From NCBI RefSeq assembly GCF_001039355.2, contig NW_019775854.1, forward strand, positions 67,873-131,872: a DNA stretch of 64,000 nucleotides, written 5' to 3'. This DNA comes from Lingula anatina (lineage: Eukaryota > Brachiopoda > Lingulata > Lingulida > Lingulidae). Below, one piece after another: positions 46,235-59,400 of the stretch; within the stretch, counting starts at the first letter, position 1; the number at the start of each line of letters is the position of its first letter. The notes under the pieces were generated by a model that saw nothing but the letters and a program-made list of their open reading frames with translations, searched no databases and was not told the origin of the DNA. The position numbers were made by a program, and so were the translations under genes.

Positions 46235-47930
46235 CAACATTGGTCACCCCCAGTATCGTGTGCTTTTATTTATACTCACCTCACGATCACCTCACGGGTG
46301 AAATTTGTGATCAAATAATGATCACCTCACGGGTAAAATTTGTTATAAATAGTGATTTTCATTCGTGATAACATTACTTGCATGATTAATGGAGTAGAAA
46401 ACACAAACTAGCGATGAAAATATCAATATTTAATACCATTTATTCACATTTAATACATGTATCCCTTAAATCCGACGTTTCACTGTGATTTTCACAGAGG
46501 CAAGGAAATGTCCATTATATTGAAAAGACACCCCCAAATATCACTAAATGTACACACATTTAGCATAACGGTGTGCTCGTTAATTTAAAGGTCACGTGTT
46601 TATTAGCGTGTGTGTCTACCGCGTACAGTACTGTAATTATCTCCTGCAGGGGGCGCGGCCTACCTTCAACAAGGATAACAATGCTGTTTTGTTGAATATT
46701 GTCCCATTCTTTCTAAAGAGCTTGGGGGCGTTGGTTCAGACTATTAGGAGATTGGTTCTCCTTTGCATTGCATACTTTATTTCATGCCACAGATCCTTAG
46801 TAGGGTTATTATCAGGGGTCAAAGATGGCTGCCCCATCCTCTGAACATTGGGTTACTGCAACAAATCACTTAGCAGACGAGAACCGTGTGCAAGTGCATT
46901 TCCACGATGACGCCTGCAGTATCCCTGAAGTCACCTCTTGCGAACAGAGTGAGATATTTGTCAAGAATGTTTCAGTGAATTACCCCAACAACGTTCTTTT
47001 CCGGAAAGAACAATGTACTAAAACCATGGGCTTGGAATGCTCTCCAAACGTGGACTAACCTGACACCTAGGGCAAAATTATCCTGCACACACCTTCCAAA
47101 AGCATTCTGCAACATGTCTACTGCCCTAATTTGCCTATCACAGGCATAAAAGAAATACCTTGATTTTTCAGCAAAACCAACTTGTTCCTAATGATGGTTA
47201 AACAAGTTCTGGTAGTTCTGTGGTCACTGAACCTAACATTAATACCTCATTCTGTCTGCAAGAGGGGACTTCAGGGGTGATCAAGGCTTCATCATGACAG
47301 CACACTTGCACACAGTTCTCGTCTGCTGAGTGATTTGTTGTACAAACCCAATGTTTTGAGGCTGGAAAACCATCTTTAAGCCCTGATAATAAACCTACTG
47401 AACACCCGTGGCTTGAATTGAAATGTGCAATCCAGAGGAGAAACAAACTCCGAATAGCCCGGACCAATTCTGCCAAGGTTTCAAGGAAACATGGGACAGT
47501 ATCTTACAAAACAAAATTGTTATCCTTGTTGAAGGTAGCAGCGCCCTCTATAGGAGGCAATTACAGTACGCGGTAAACACACACGCTAATAAACACGTGA
47601 ACTTAAACGAGCACGCCCTAATGATAAATGTGTGTAAATTTGGTGACATTTGGTGGTGTCTTTTCAATTTAATGGGCATTTCTTTACCTCTGTAGAAATT
47701 ACAGTTGAACATCGGATTTGAGGGGGTACATGTGATAAATGTGAATAAATGGTATTAAAAATGGATATATTCACCGCTAGTTTGTGTTTTCTGTACCACT
47801 TATCAGGTTAGCTATGGTATATGGAATGAAAATCACCATTAAAAGCAATTAACTCCTGTGATGTGATCATTTATAAATAAAAGCGCATGAACCGAAACTA
47901 GGGGTGGGACGACCTTTTTGACCAATGTTG
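46235..47930. mobile_element. Fold-back Tc1-like element with very long inverted arms
   Basis: Ends CAACATTGGTCA ... TGACCAATGTTG with TA on both sides (46233-46234, 47931-47932). The arms are not just tips: the left arm (to about 46,985) is mirrored by 47,210-47,930, including the words CACGTGTTTATTAGCGTGTG and ACCTTCAACAAGGATAACAA. Both arms contain C-terminal transposase coding facing outward: right arm (plus) PSLSPDNKPTEHPWLELKCA then IQRRNK, left arm (minus) PSLTPDNNPTKDLWHEIKYA then MQRRTN. The plus strand from the centre also shows HDSTLAHSSRLLSD, the decayed middle part. It is therefore two 3' halves of a Tc1-like transposon joined head to head. Stops and frame breaks make it non-autonomous. 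Confidence 0.85.
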
Positions 47931-48188
47931 TATACATGCGATACGGATGCGAAACCGAGCCCCCCCCCCCCCCCCACCCCACCTTGGCGTGGGAGCGGGC
48001 CCCGAAAAATTCTAGGTATTTTACAGGGTGAACGGTGCCATTTGGTACGGTTTAGAGCTATGATTCCGCTAGTCAAAATTCTAATTTTAAGAGGGGACCA
48101 TTGATGTGATTTTTCTCAGAAAGCAAGGGGGGGGGGGGGGGTCAGGACCCCCTAGATCCGCCATTGTATATACACTATGCTTTGTATA

Positions 48189-49485
48189 GCATGCTGTCAT
48201 GCGTTTACTTCATTTCCTACCAATAGGTGACTCTTGCATCGGGTAAACAGCGGCATTATAGTTTAACTATCTGCCGAAAGAGGTCTACAGCGTAGAACCC
48301 GGTGCGTCTTCAGAAAAATCAGCTTGTTTGACTTACTTTTTAGGGATTATGTGTTTTTCGTGGAAGTGGGGGATAAGGGGAGGGGGTTAATAAGTAGATG
48401 AACCAGTTTTACAGGATATAGCTTTTGAATATACACAGCAGACATAACATACTTTTAAAAGTCTTCCTCATCTCTCTCTCTCTCTCTCTATCTCTTAAAC
48501 CGCAGTCAATTTAGTTGAAATAGGTACAGTTGAAATCGACCTTTTAATTATTTTACAGTGCCGTGATTACGACAAGTGACATATTTTCAAATCTTTATCG
48601 TTTTTTTTTTTCACATATCACACTCAGTGCAATGTTAAGTCTACTTCCAGACCACTCCATCTCTCAGGACAAGTACTGCACAAATATGGTGAGGGCTGAT
48701 AAGGTGCCTGTTACACAGTGACTAATTGTTTTACAATCAGGGGATATCCTTTGACGGTGATAAATTGAAGGTTAAAATTTGCGTGTCTGGCTGTATATCT
48801 CCAAGTGCTATTAATATTCAACTAAGTCCTGCTTCCTTAAAACTGAGTAGTATTTAATTCTAAATATTTATTTCTTTATTATGATTGTTATTGTCTTTCC
48901 TTTGGGGTGATATTTGAATACGATTTTCTTGGCAATTTTGCGGGAATTTCATTTACATAATTTTGAGATGAAAAATACAAAGTTTCTCCTATGTCAAAAA
49001 TTCTATCAAGTCTTTAAAGAACGAAATAATTGTTTTCCCTTCCATCTCCTTATCAAACACCACACACGGAGCCAAAACTACATCAAACATACGCGCCGTC
49101 ATGTGCTGCCACCTAGTGCTGATATGGTTACCTAAGCGATGACCTAAAAGAGGAAGAAAAAATTCCATTTCCCAAAATATCAAACGCTTTGTGTGCGTTC
49201 TTTTCATCTCGGTTTACTAAGTAAAGCATGCTGTCATGCGTTTACTTTATTTTCTACCGATAGGTGTCTCTTGCGTCGGGTAAACACCGGCATTATTTAT
49301 CTGCCGAAAGAAAATCATCTCGCTTGATTTCTCGTTCAGAGAAAATGTGCTTTCGTGGAAGGGGGAGGGGGGGTTTGAGGGGAGGAGGTTATAAATGAAC
49401 CAAATTAAAGGGATATTGCTTTCGAATATATACAGCAAAATAAAATATTTTAAAAAAACTCTCTCTCTCTCTCTCTCATCGACCT

Positions 49486-49526
<41 letters not shown>

Positions 49527-50221
49527 GACCTTCTAATTAGGCCTATTTCATGGTGTTCTGATTACGACAAGTGAGATATTTTCAAATTATTATCATTTTT
49601 TCCTGATATCTCACTCAGTGTAATATTAAGTCTACATCCAGACCACTCCATTTCTCAGGACAAGTACTGTACAAATATAGAGAGGGCTGATAAGGTGCCT
49701 GTTACACAGTGACTAAATTGTTTTACAATCAGGGGATATCTTTTGACGGTGATAAACTGAAGGTTAAAGTATGTGCGTCTCTAAGTGCTATTAATATTCA
49801 ACTAGGCCCTGTTTCCTCTAAACTACTAGTACTATATTCTGAATATTTATTCCTTTATTATTATTATTGTCTTTTCTTAATTGGGGGGGGGGGGGGGTAT
49901 TTAAACACTACTTTCTGGGCAATTCCGAACATATGATTCTTTGCAGGAATTTCATTTAGATAATTGAGATGGAAAATTAATTCTTTCTTCTATGTCAATA
50001 ATTCTATCACGTCTTTAAAGGTAGAAATAATTGTTTTCCCTTCCATTTCTTTCTTATCAAACACAGGGGACAAAACTACAGTACAGCAAACATAAGCGCC
50101 GTCATGTGCTTCCACCTAGTGCCGATATGGTTACCTAAGCGATGACCTAAAAGAGGAAGAAAAAATAAACGCAAAATCCATTCCCAAAATATCGATTGCT
50201 TTGTGTGCGTTCTTTTCATCT
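48189..50221. repeat. Diverged 1-kb tandem duplication
   Basis: 48189-49207 and 49228-50221 share the same order: GCATGCTGTCATGCGTTTAC, CATCGGGTAAACA-type, a CT microsatellite, CAGACCACTCCAT, CAATCAGGGGATATC, CTTTAAAG and ATGGTTACCTAAGCGATGAC. The first 250 bp of each copy resemble the array's distal 5' flank (41.4 kb). G or C homopolymers lie near or in the copies (47,960; 48,127; 49,885). No coding sequence seen. Confidence 0.8.
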
Positions 50222-51403
50222 GTAATGTTTTGCCAAGCTAACATAATAGATCGACCTTGAAATGAGAGCGCATTCGTTGGTTGTTTATGTCGCTTGCGTT
50301 GTGCAGGGAAGTGACCTGTAAAGCCCACAGGTGTTCTAAGGTGTAAACTACAACTTGGCTGCCTGATTCTCTAAAACCTGACAAACATGGCCGACATACA
50401 TTCAATTTTTATAAAGAAAATTTAGCAAGGCAAATGCCTTGCTTGTAATGCACAAGATATGTGAAATTAATAATGCTACACACTAGAAAACACATGTAGG
50501 CCTACAGTACTAGCTGCATGAAGTGATTGTTGGTTCGCACATTTGTAAATCGTTCTCATAACTCGATTGACATCTCTACGCTGCAACTACGTATACATTG
50601 GGGTCCTCCGGCACACCGAAAGAAATGTGATAATAAAATGCCATGTTATAAAATCCTAAAATATATCAAATTAATTACAAGATATTTTGGTAGAGAGGAA
50701 TATAACATATGAGGGATTCCTCACCCCCCCCCCCCCCACCCCCCCAAGGGTAGACCCTCTATAGTCCTATAGGCCTACTACACAAACGAAGCTGACTTAT
50801 TTCAATAACAAACAATAAGAAACAACAACATCTATGCTTTTAGAATGTGTAAACTTGAATAACAGTTAACAGATTAAATGCGTCGCCGTCCGGTGAAACT
50901 AACCGACCTAGCCTGAGGTTTCCCCAATTTATGATATTAAATTTTATTATTTTTCTTGACCAGTACAACGACTTAATAAGGTTATTTCAGTATTTCAGTG
51001 CAAGCACATTGTCTTCTAGGGACCTTGTTTTTTTCATTTTTTTTCACTAAATTTCCGTCGGTTGGAACTCGACTTGCTACTTCAGACTGTAGAAGTAGGT
51101 GAAGTGGTCATATACAGCTGTTGAAATATGGACGATTTGTCTAGAATATCTTTATAGAGGCCCAATCATTGTGTTTTGATCATGGTCAAAGACCTATTGA
51201 ATTTTCAAGTGGCTTTTATTGATATTGCATACTGGTTATTTTTCACAACAATTAATTTTATTTTTATTTTCATTAACACTACCAACTAGATTTCTTCTTT
51301 TTAATTCCGTTCATTCGATTCATACTGCCTTTCTACCCTGTCTCTCCTCCCTCCTTTTCTGCATCCCCCCTCCCTCGTCCCACCTCTCCTCTCTCTGCCT
51401 TAT

Positions 51404-51412
<9 letters not shown>
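50222..51412. other. Intergenic, no gene seen
   Basis: Contains a C-rich run (about 50,726-50,745) and low-complexity pyrimidine DNA at 51,290-51,400. The reading frame at 51219-51473 is low-complexity and runs into the CA repeat, so I do not support it. Confidence 0.5.
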
Positions 51413-51439
<27 letters not shown>

Positions 51440-54400
51440 AGCTGTTATGAAAAACTTATGTCTTGCCAGGTAAATTTCATTTCAGATCTTCGCTTTTAAC
51501 CGCCTTGCTTTTTTTTTCTTGATACCTCAATTTACATGCACAATCTATCTAGGGAAGATCAAATTTAATGACTGTGTGATAAATTTTTTATGCCTTCTCC
51601 TCAAATCCACCATCTTTCCAGGGTCAGAATTGGTAAGAAAAATACTCCACTACTTCATGCGTTGCACACGATCTTTTTAAAAAGACAACGGTAGGGGTAA
51701 AAGTTATTTTTAAAATCATGTACGTAACTAGAATTTCATGCAAAATATGCGATTTTATTATTTTTCAGGTACAGTGTACACTAGCCCCTCCATTTTTTAT
51801 TACACGTTTTTTTTAGATTGAAATGTTTGTTATCAAGGCATAATAAAACCAAGTGTCCCAGGCACACGCCGTCATCTCATATGAAACAAACATCTGTGAA
51901 TTCCATGAAGTAAATGACAATATAACCCACTATCTCTTAGAACTCCTCACACACATTTCCTGACTCAACAAACGCTAGACTCTCACGCTCAGTTGTCATG
52001 GCAACCGTTGATAAAGTAAATGTCAGGTGTATCAGGAGCTCTTATAATAACAGAATTAGTCACGAAAGCTCTCTCAGATGTCTGGCAAACATTGTTGTTA
52101 TTATCCTGCTCTGAATGAGAAATAGAATATTTATCTTCTTATTACCTGTGTTTTGTAATCACATCCCCAATATAATGTGTGTGTATCGTATTTTAGTTTT
52201 AATTTATATTGTTCCTATGCAATTACATCATATATTCTCTATAGTCAATTCTGTTGGAGAGAGAAAGCTCTTAATTAATACGAGACACTGAGGAACAAAC
52301 CCTTTTTTTCTTTCTGATTTTTTCTTTCATTCAAATTTTCTGCTCCCTCTTGACTATTCATACGAAGTTCTGAAATGCGTGCGTCTCTTTCAACACCCCC
52401 TCTCTCTAACTCTCATTAAATGTAGTAAAAATTCTTAGTTTGATAAAACTGAAATTTTCCGTAAAAAAAAAAAACAAAAAAAAAACTTCGTGTTCTCTAC
52501 GAGAATCCTTCATCCCCACCTCTCCTTCCATCCATCCTGCTTTTTAGCCCCCCCTCCACTCCCTTCACTCTCCCTTCTCACCAGACTGATTTTATTCTCA
52601 ATTTCATACAACTGTTTGTGAACATAAACAAAATATAACAAATCATTTTGCAAATTACTGTATTTATTTTAATTAATTAGAAATTAGGACATAGAAGCTG
52701 TAATGAAATTTATAACATTTACAGAAAAAACGAAATTAAAACTAGCAAAGTATTGGTCAAATTAATAACACTGCTACATTTCAAGTCAGATTGGAATGCC
52801 TTGATAAGCACTAGAAAAGACGTACTATCCACAATTATGGTGAAATAACGTCAGGTGGAAAAATTATAGAGAATCATTTTCTGTTTTTCTAGAAGTTACA
52901 CAAATGGCATCTGTAAAAATTACACATTGCTAATACAAAATTACGAAGCAAATAGCAATTGAAAAAAGTTTTCAAAATTTCTTGAGTTGCACGAGGTATA
53001 AGCATTAATCACCCTTTTATACAAAATATTATTAATAACTTGAACTAGAACTGTTGCTAATACTGATTTCATTAATTTTCTGCTTGCATTATTGGCAAGC
53101 CTGTGATCGTACCCAGTTCTAACTCTTAATAAACTGGAAGAAAAACTAATAATAAACGTGTATATGCTAAGTAAATTATTATAATCAAAAACACTTGGTT
53201 GAGCTTAGATGGGGCAAGTACTTCAACAAAGTCTCTCTGCCAGCAGATAAAGAGCAATGAGCACTTGCAGAATTAGCTTTTTAAAAAGCTGAAGCGCTGT
53301 GACAGTATCAAAATACAATGCACAATATTACTGTATGTATACAGACTACTGGAATGAATGTCTTATTTAGAATGCACTATATGCCTATAGCAGCAAACTT
53401 CAGTGGCAAGCTTAAGACTGTTTTCAAGAACATTAATTCTGCAAAAGTTTGCAACTATTTATCACTTCAAAATTCTCAGTTTCGGAAAAAACATCACCTC
53501 ATATTGGGATACAAGCATTTTAAGAGAAGCTTATTTTGAGCTTGCCACCAAGTTTGAGTTGACAACTGCCAAAAACAGACCTAATTCTCAATAAAAATTA
53601 TCATAATTCAATAATAATAATTTGAAATCAGTACATCAAATGTGAATTGGATTATGAAAATATCAATAGCATATTTTGTATGGATTAGACATAAAATTAT
53701 GATTTAATTATGATGCTAAAATGGCTTATATATATCAAAAATTTGTGCCTGCCCTTTCCTTGTAGAAAAAGTAAACACATAGCAAGAATATACTTTTACA
53801 AAGATCTATTCTCGTAAAGGAAACATTTTCCTTTTGCCTGTGCATTATTTAAATTTTATATATAAGATGAAATCAAAAAATACTTCACATGTGCATGAAT
53901 ACAGCATTATAAAAGTATACTAGTTAATATAAATGAAGCTTTCCCCTTCAAAATATCCATGGCTGGAAGAAGATTCCTGTGCACCTCATTCACTGCGATA
54001 GTTTTCATTGGCAAAAGTCACCTTAAGTTTTTTCATCCACACACCATCTGACATAAATTACACAACTAAAGTAGACTGAAAACAAAAAAAAAAAAAAAAA
54101 AAGAAACATACTGACATCATTCAGCAAAGAAATATTCAGCTTTTCTCAGATCACAGAAATACTCATTACAATGTTAAATTCCAGTTTAATTTTGAAAAAA
54201 AACAAAAAAAAAAAAACAAAAGNCACACACACACACACACACACACACACAAGCTGTTATGAAAAACCTATGTCTTGCCAGGTAAATTTCATTTCAGATC
54301 TTCGCTTTTAACCGCCTTGCTTTTTTTTCTTGATACCTCAATTTACATGCACAATCTATCTAGGGAAGATCAAATTTAATGACTGTGTGATAAATTTTTT

Positions 54401-57041
54401 ATGCCTTCTCCTCAAATCCACCATCTTTCCAGGGTCAGAATTGGTAAGAAAAATACTCCACTACTTCATGCGTTGCACACGATCTTTTTAAAAAGACAAC
54501 GGTAGGGGTAAAAGTTATTTTTAAAATCATGTGCGTAACTAGAATTTCATGCAAAATATGCGATTTTATTATTTTTCAGGTACAGTGTACATTACCTCCT
54601 CCATTTTTTATTACAAGTTTTTTTAGATTGAAATGTTTGTTATCAAGGCATAATAAAACCAAGTGTCCCAGGCACACGCCGTCACCTCATATGAAACAAA
54701 CATCTGTGCATTCCATTAACTAAATGACAATATAACCCACTATCTCTTAGAACTCCTCACACACATTTCCTGACTCAATAAACGCCAGGCTCTCACGCTC
54801 AGTTGTCATGGCAACCGTTGATAAAGTAAATGTCAGGTGTATCAGAAGCTCTTATAATAACAGAAATAGTCACGAAAGCTCTCTCAGATGTCTGGCAAAC
54901 ATTGTTGTTATTATCCTGCTCTGATACCACAGATGTGAACGAGAAATAGAATATTTATCTTCTTATTACCTGTAGTTTGTAATCACATACCCATTAATGT
55001 GTGTATCGTATTTTAGTTTTAATTTATATTGTTCCTATGTAATTACATCTATATTCTCTATAGTCAATTCTGTTGGAGAGAGAAAGCTCTTAACTAATAC
55101 GAGACACTGAGGAACAAAACCTTTTTTTTTCTTTATGATTTTTTCTTTCATTCAAATTTTCTGCTCCCTCTTGATTATTCATACGAAGTTCTGAAATGCG
55201 TGCGTCTCTTTCAACTCCTCCTAACTCTCATTAAATGTAGTAAAAATTCTTAGTTTGATAAAACAGTGAAATTTTCCGTTAAAAAAAATAAAATAAAAAA
55301 AACTTCGTGTTCTCTACGAGAATCCTTCATCCCCACCTCTCCTTCCATCCATCCTGCTTTTTAGCCCACCCCCCTCCACCCCCTTCATTCTCCCTTCTCA
55401 CTAGACTGATTTTATTCTCAATTTCATACAACTGTTTGTGAACATAAACAAAATATAACAAATCATTTTGCAAATTACTGTATTTATTTTAATTAATTAG
55501 AAATTAGGACATAGAAGCTGTAATAAAATTTATAACATTTACTGAAAAAACGAAATTAAAACTAGCAAAGTACTGGTCAAATTAATAACACTGCTACATT
55601 TCAAGTAAGATTGGAATGCCTTGATAAGCACAAGAAAAGACGTACTATCCACAATTATGGTGAAAATAACGTCAGGTGGAAAAATTATAGAGAATCATTT
55701 ACTGTTTTTCTAGAAGTTACACAAATGGCATCTGTAAAAATGACACATTGCTAATACAAAATTACGAAGCAAATAGCAATTTAAAAAAAGTTTTCAAAAT
55801 TTCTTGAGTTGCACCATGAGGTATAAGCATTAATCACCCTTTTATACAAAATATTATTAATAACTTGAACAAGAACTCTTGCTAATACTGATTTCATTAA
55901 TTTCCCGCTTGCATTTTTAGCAAGCTTGTGATCGTACCCAGTCCTAATTCTTAATAAACTGGAAGAAAAACTAATAATAAACGTGTATATGCTAAGTAAA
56001 TTATTATAATCAAAAACACTTGGCTGAGCTTAGATGGGGCAAGTACTTCAACAAAGTCTCTCTGCCAGCAGATAAAGAGCAATTAGCACTTGCAGAATTA
56101 GCTTTTTAAAAAGCTGAAGCGCTGTGACAGTATCAAAATACAATGCACAATATTACTGTATGTATACAGACTACTGGAATGAATGTCTTATTTAGAATGC
56201 ACTATATATGCCTATAGCAGCAAACTTCAGTGGCAAGCTTAAGACTGTTTTCAAGAACATTAATTCTGCAAAAGTTTGCAACTATTTATCACTTCAAAAT
56301 TCTCAGTTTCGGAAAAAACATCACCTCATATTGGGATACAAGCATTTTAAGAGAAGCTTATTTTGAGCTTCCCACCAAGTTTGAGTTGACTACTGCCAAA
56401 AACAGACCTAATTCTCAATAAAAATGATCATAATTCAATAATAATAATTTGAAATCAGTACATCAAATGTGAATTGGATTATGAAAATATCAATAGCATA
56501 TTTTGTATGGCTTAGACATAAAATTATGATTTAATTATGATGCTAAAATGGCTTATATATATCAAAAATTGTGCCTGCCCTTTCCTTGTAGAAAAAGTAA
56601 ACACATAGCAAGAATATACTTTTACAAAGATCTATTCTCGTAAAGAAAAACATTTTCCTTTTGCCTGTGCATTATTTAAATTTTATATATAAGATGAAAT
56701 CAAAAAATACTTCACATGTGCATGAATACAGAATTATAAAAGTATACTAGTTAATATAAATGAAGCTTTCCCCTTCAAAATATCCATGGCTGGAAGAAGA
56801 TTCCTGTGCACCTCATTCACTGCGATAGTTTTCATTGGCAAAAGTCACCTTAAGTTTTTTCATCCACACACCATCTGACATAAATTACACAACTAAAGTA
56901 GACTGAAAACAAAAAAAAAAAAAAACATACTGACATCATTCAGCAAAGAAATATTCAGCTTTTCTCAGGTCACAGAAATACTCATTACAATGTTAAATTC
57001 CAGTTTAATTTTGAAAAAAAACAAAAAAAAAAAAACAAAAG
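51413..57041. repeat. Near-identical 2.8-kb tandem duplication joined by one N
   Basis: 51413-54222 and 54224-57041 align along their whole length, each from a CA microsatellite followed by AGCTGTTATGAAAAAC to an A-rich end AAACAAAAG. Differences are scattered substitutions and small indels (for example an extra GATACCACAGATGTGAA-type stretch near 54,925). A single N at 54223 sits exactly at the joint. It could be a true duplication or two haplotypes placed side by side. The sequence is AT-rich and non-coding. The frames at 53403-53594 and 56230-56421 are the same frame in the two copies and lack family support. It may belong to a long 3' region of the gene ending at 59094. Confidence 0.88.
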
Positions 57042-57404
57042 TGCAGACAAAATGTATGAACACAGTTCTCTGGGATATTAATATCTTTTCTAGAAGTTCT
57101 ATTTTTGTGTACTAACTATAAGCTTCAAAGCATTATCTTGAATATTATAACTAAACAATACATATAATACTAATAATAAAGAAATATAATACAGTTCAGT
57201 TTTCAAACCATTACTGTTGTGACAAAAGTTATGTAAGTTTAATGAACAAGTTGTAACAAACCAGACCTGCCAAATTACAATATGTAAAATTGGTTACAAA
57301 TTCATTGTACTATATTAATTTTTTTCAAAGGCTTTGGAAACATTAAGTGTAAGGCATTTAAAATGTTTGTTTAACATTGTCTAGTAAATAAGTAATTAGT
57401 CATA

Positions 57405-57443
<39 letters not shown>

Positions 57444-59093
57444 CAATGTCTAATGATCAGGAACAGGCCACCATGCAGGCAGATTTTATGACAAAACTTC
57501 ACAAACTCAGCATCTTATAAAATAAGCATGTTTCTATTAATATAAGAGCAAAAACTTTCATATCAAGCTCTGGAAGACAACTGCTGACTCAGGAAACATT
57601 TCAACACAAACTTTGCATAGTTTCAAGCAATGTACACAGGATTTACCCTAAGACCCATATAACATCCAGTGGTGTGGTATTACTTAACCGATTCATGGTT
57701 CGGTACACCTTGACGAGTAACTGACATGTAATTACAATACTGGAGGATGTATTTTACAAGTTCTCCACAAGTTAACTTACTGCTGTACAGCTGAGTTTAG
57801 TCAAATTATTGGCTGTGTTGAGCACAAGAGCTCTGTTTAGGAGACACTGAGGACATTCAGAACAAGACGATCCACGGACTAAATATGTCCGAACCACTTG
57901 AAAGCAACACAGACTAATTCCTTGGTGGTCTCCCCACCTCCACATGTGGCATTAAACAGATTAAATCTTCGCTCCAAGGTTTAATTGCAAGGCCCCTTGT
58001 ATTGTTTTAAAGTGGGGTCAACCATATTTGAGACGGGGATCTGTTAGCTAGTCCACGGATCATCTTGTTCTGAATGCGCTTACTGTCACATAACAGTTAA
58101 TTGTCAAGTGAACCAGTACAGGCTGGGCCAGTAAAATGCACCATTTGATGTTCAAAGGGTGAAAAAACCTACCAAACATAGGACTAGCTGCCCTGTTCAA
58201 CACATTAACTATTTAAAGATAAATTCTATTCACAAATAAAGTGTAGGATACAGCATTAATATTATTCAGTAGTAAAAAGCCATTCTTACGATGCAATTGT
58301 AGGTGGTTATAACAATGGTATACTAATAGATTTTTCAAACAAACCATGTCTGTAATTTTCTCCAGCTTCAAATAACAGTAAAATGTATAATGCAACATAA
58401 TATGGTTAAATATTTACACTATTATTGCCTTCTTTTTAAAGATTGTCACTTTTTTCTCCCTACAGGGACCATTACCAATATATCACATCAATTACCAGGA
58501 AATCAAATCTATCCAGGAACCATCCTTCACATACACTCTTATAGAATAGTTAGATTCAAAGATCTGTTTGCTATTTACTTCCTACACTAAGTCTTTGGTA
58601 ATATCACAAAGCATAAACTACACTGAAAATCAAAGGAAATATGCCGGTTAGTCTTCAGACACAACTATAGGTGGCACTCCACTGGAATGGGAAGACAACA
58701 CCAACACTCAAAATTCTGCAATAATTTGTGACCTTAACATTGCATAAATGTACATTAACTGTATGGGACTTAATTATAAGGATTCAAAATTTCATACATT
58801 TACTGAATGCTGAATCAAAATGGAATGTTGTGATTTGATGTCTCATCAATTAAAAATCACATAACAGCAACATACTACTGTATAAAAATAAGACATGCTG
58901 TCATTTACTGCACTCTTGCAAAAAAGATTGTATTCAACAATTATGGCACTGTTAGTAGAAAGAGAGTCAACAAAAATCCCTTCTCTATTTTACAACATGG
59001 ACTGCCCTTATAAACATTTAGTAGCAATAAGTAGAAAGAGGCAGCCATGTTCCTGCATAGAGAGGAGGAGTGTAATCAAGATGTGGATTGCAA
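57042..59093 (-). other. Possible 3' untranslated region of the tyrosine-motif gene
   Basis: AT-rich DNA directly downstream (minus strand) of the stop at 59094. An AAAT microsatellite lies at about 57,407-57,441 and a MITE at 57854-58076. No gene seen. That it is 3' UTR is inferred only from position. Confidence 0.3.
57854..58076. mobile_element. 223-bp inverted-repeat element
   Basis: The ends CATTCAGAACAAGACGATCC and GGATCATCTTGTTCTGAATG are inverse copies over about 28 bp with one mismatch. Shares its outer motif with 19183-19351. Confidence 0.8.
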
Positions 59094-59240
59094 TCAAGTG
59101 GGTGGTGCTTTTCTTTTAAAGTCAATGGTGGCATATTCCGTGGCTTCCTCTGTGCGGATGATTTCATCTTTCTGATTCTTTCCCTTTGGCTTGGTGTTAA
59201 AAGCTAGGTCTGCATAGACTGTCCCATCTGGGCCGATATT
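59094..59240 (-). CDS. Terminal exon of a receptor-like protein with two tyrosine motifs
   Basis: A 147-nt exon, too short to stand out by length. On the minus strand the acceptor is CAACTTTTTTCCCCAG followed by AATATCGGC. It is open in phase 0 for 48 codons to a TGA at 59094-59096. The peptide has a hydrophilic, Lys-rich centre and two tyrosine motifs: TVYADLAF (Tyr at residue 9) and TEYATIDF (Tyr at 36). The second fits T-x-Y-x-x-V/I (ITSM type) and the first is Y-x-x-L, as in cytoplasmic tails of immunoglobulin-superfamily and other signalling receptors that recruit SH2 proteins when phosphorylated. Dense coding, a strong acceptor and an in-frame end support a real last exon. The rest of the gene must lie upstream, probably beyond 64,000. 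Family assignment is inference. Confidence 0.68.
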   Translation of the reverse strand, partial: NIGPDGTVYADLAFNTKPKGKNQKDEIIRTEEATEYATIDFKRKAPPT

Positions 59241-59336
59241 CTGGGGAAAAAAGTTGAGACAGCTGATTAATAATTGATGGGGCGGATTAAAAATGCCTGG
59301 TTAGGATTAGTATAAACCCAATGTACATGTGTGTAT

Positions 59337-59387
<51 letters not shown>

Positions 59388-59400
59388 GGCGGGGGGCAGG
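59337..59400. repeat. (TG)n followed by poly(G)
   Basis: About sixteen TG units, then about eighteen G interrupted by one C. Confidence 0.9.

Noticed and set aside
46825-47058. 77-residue plus frame (APSSEHWVTATNH...)
   Set aside because: It is antisense to transposase remains in the left arm of the fold-back Tc1-like element.
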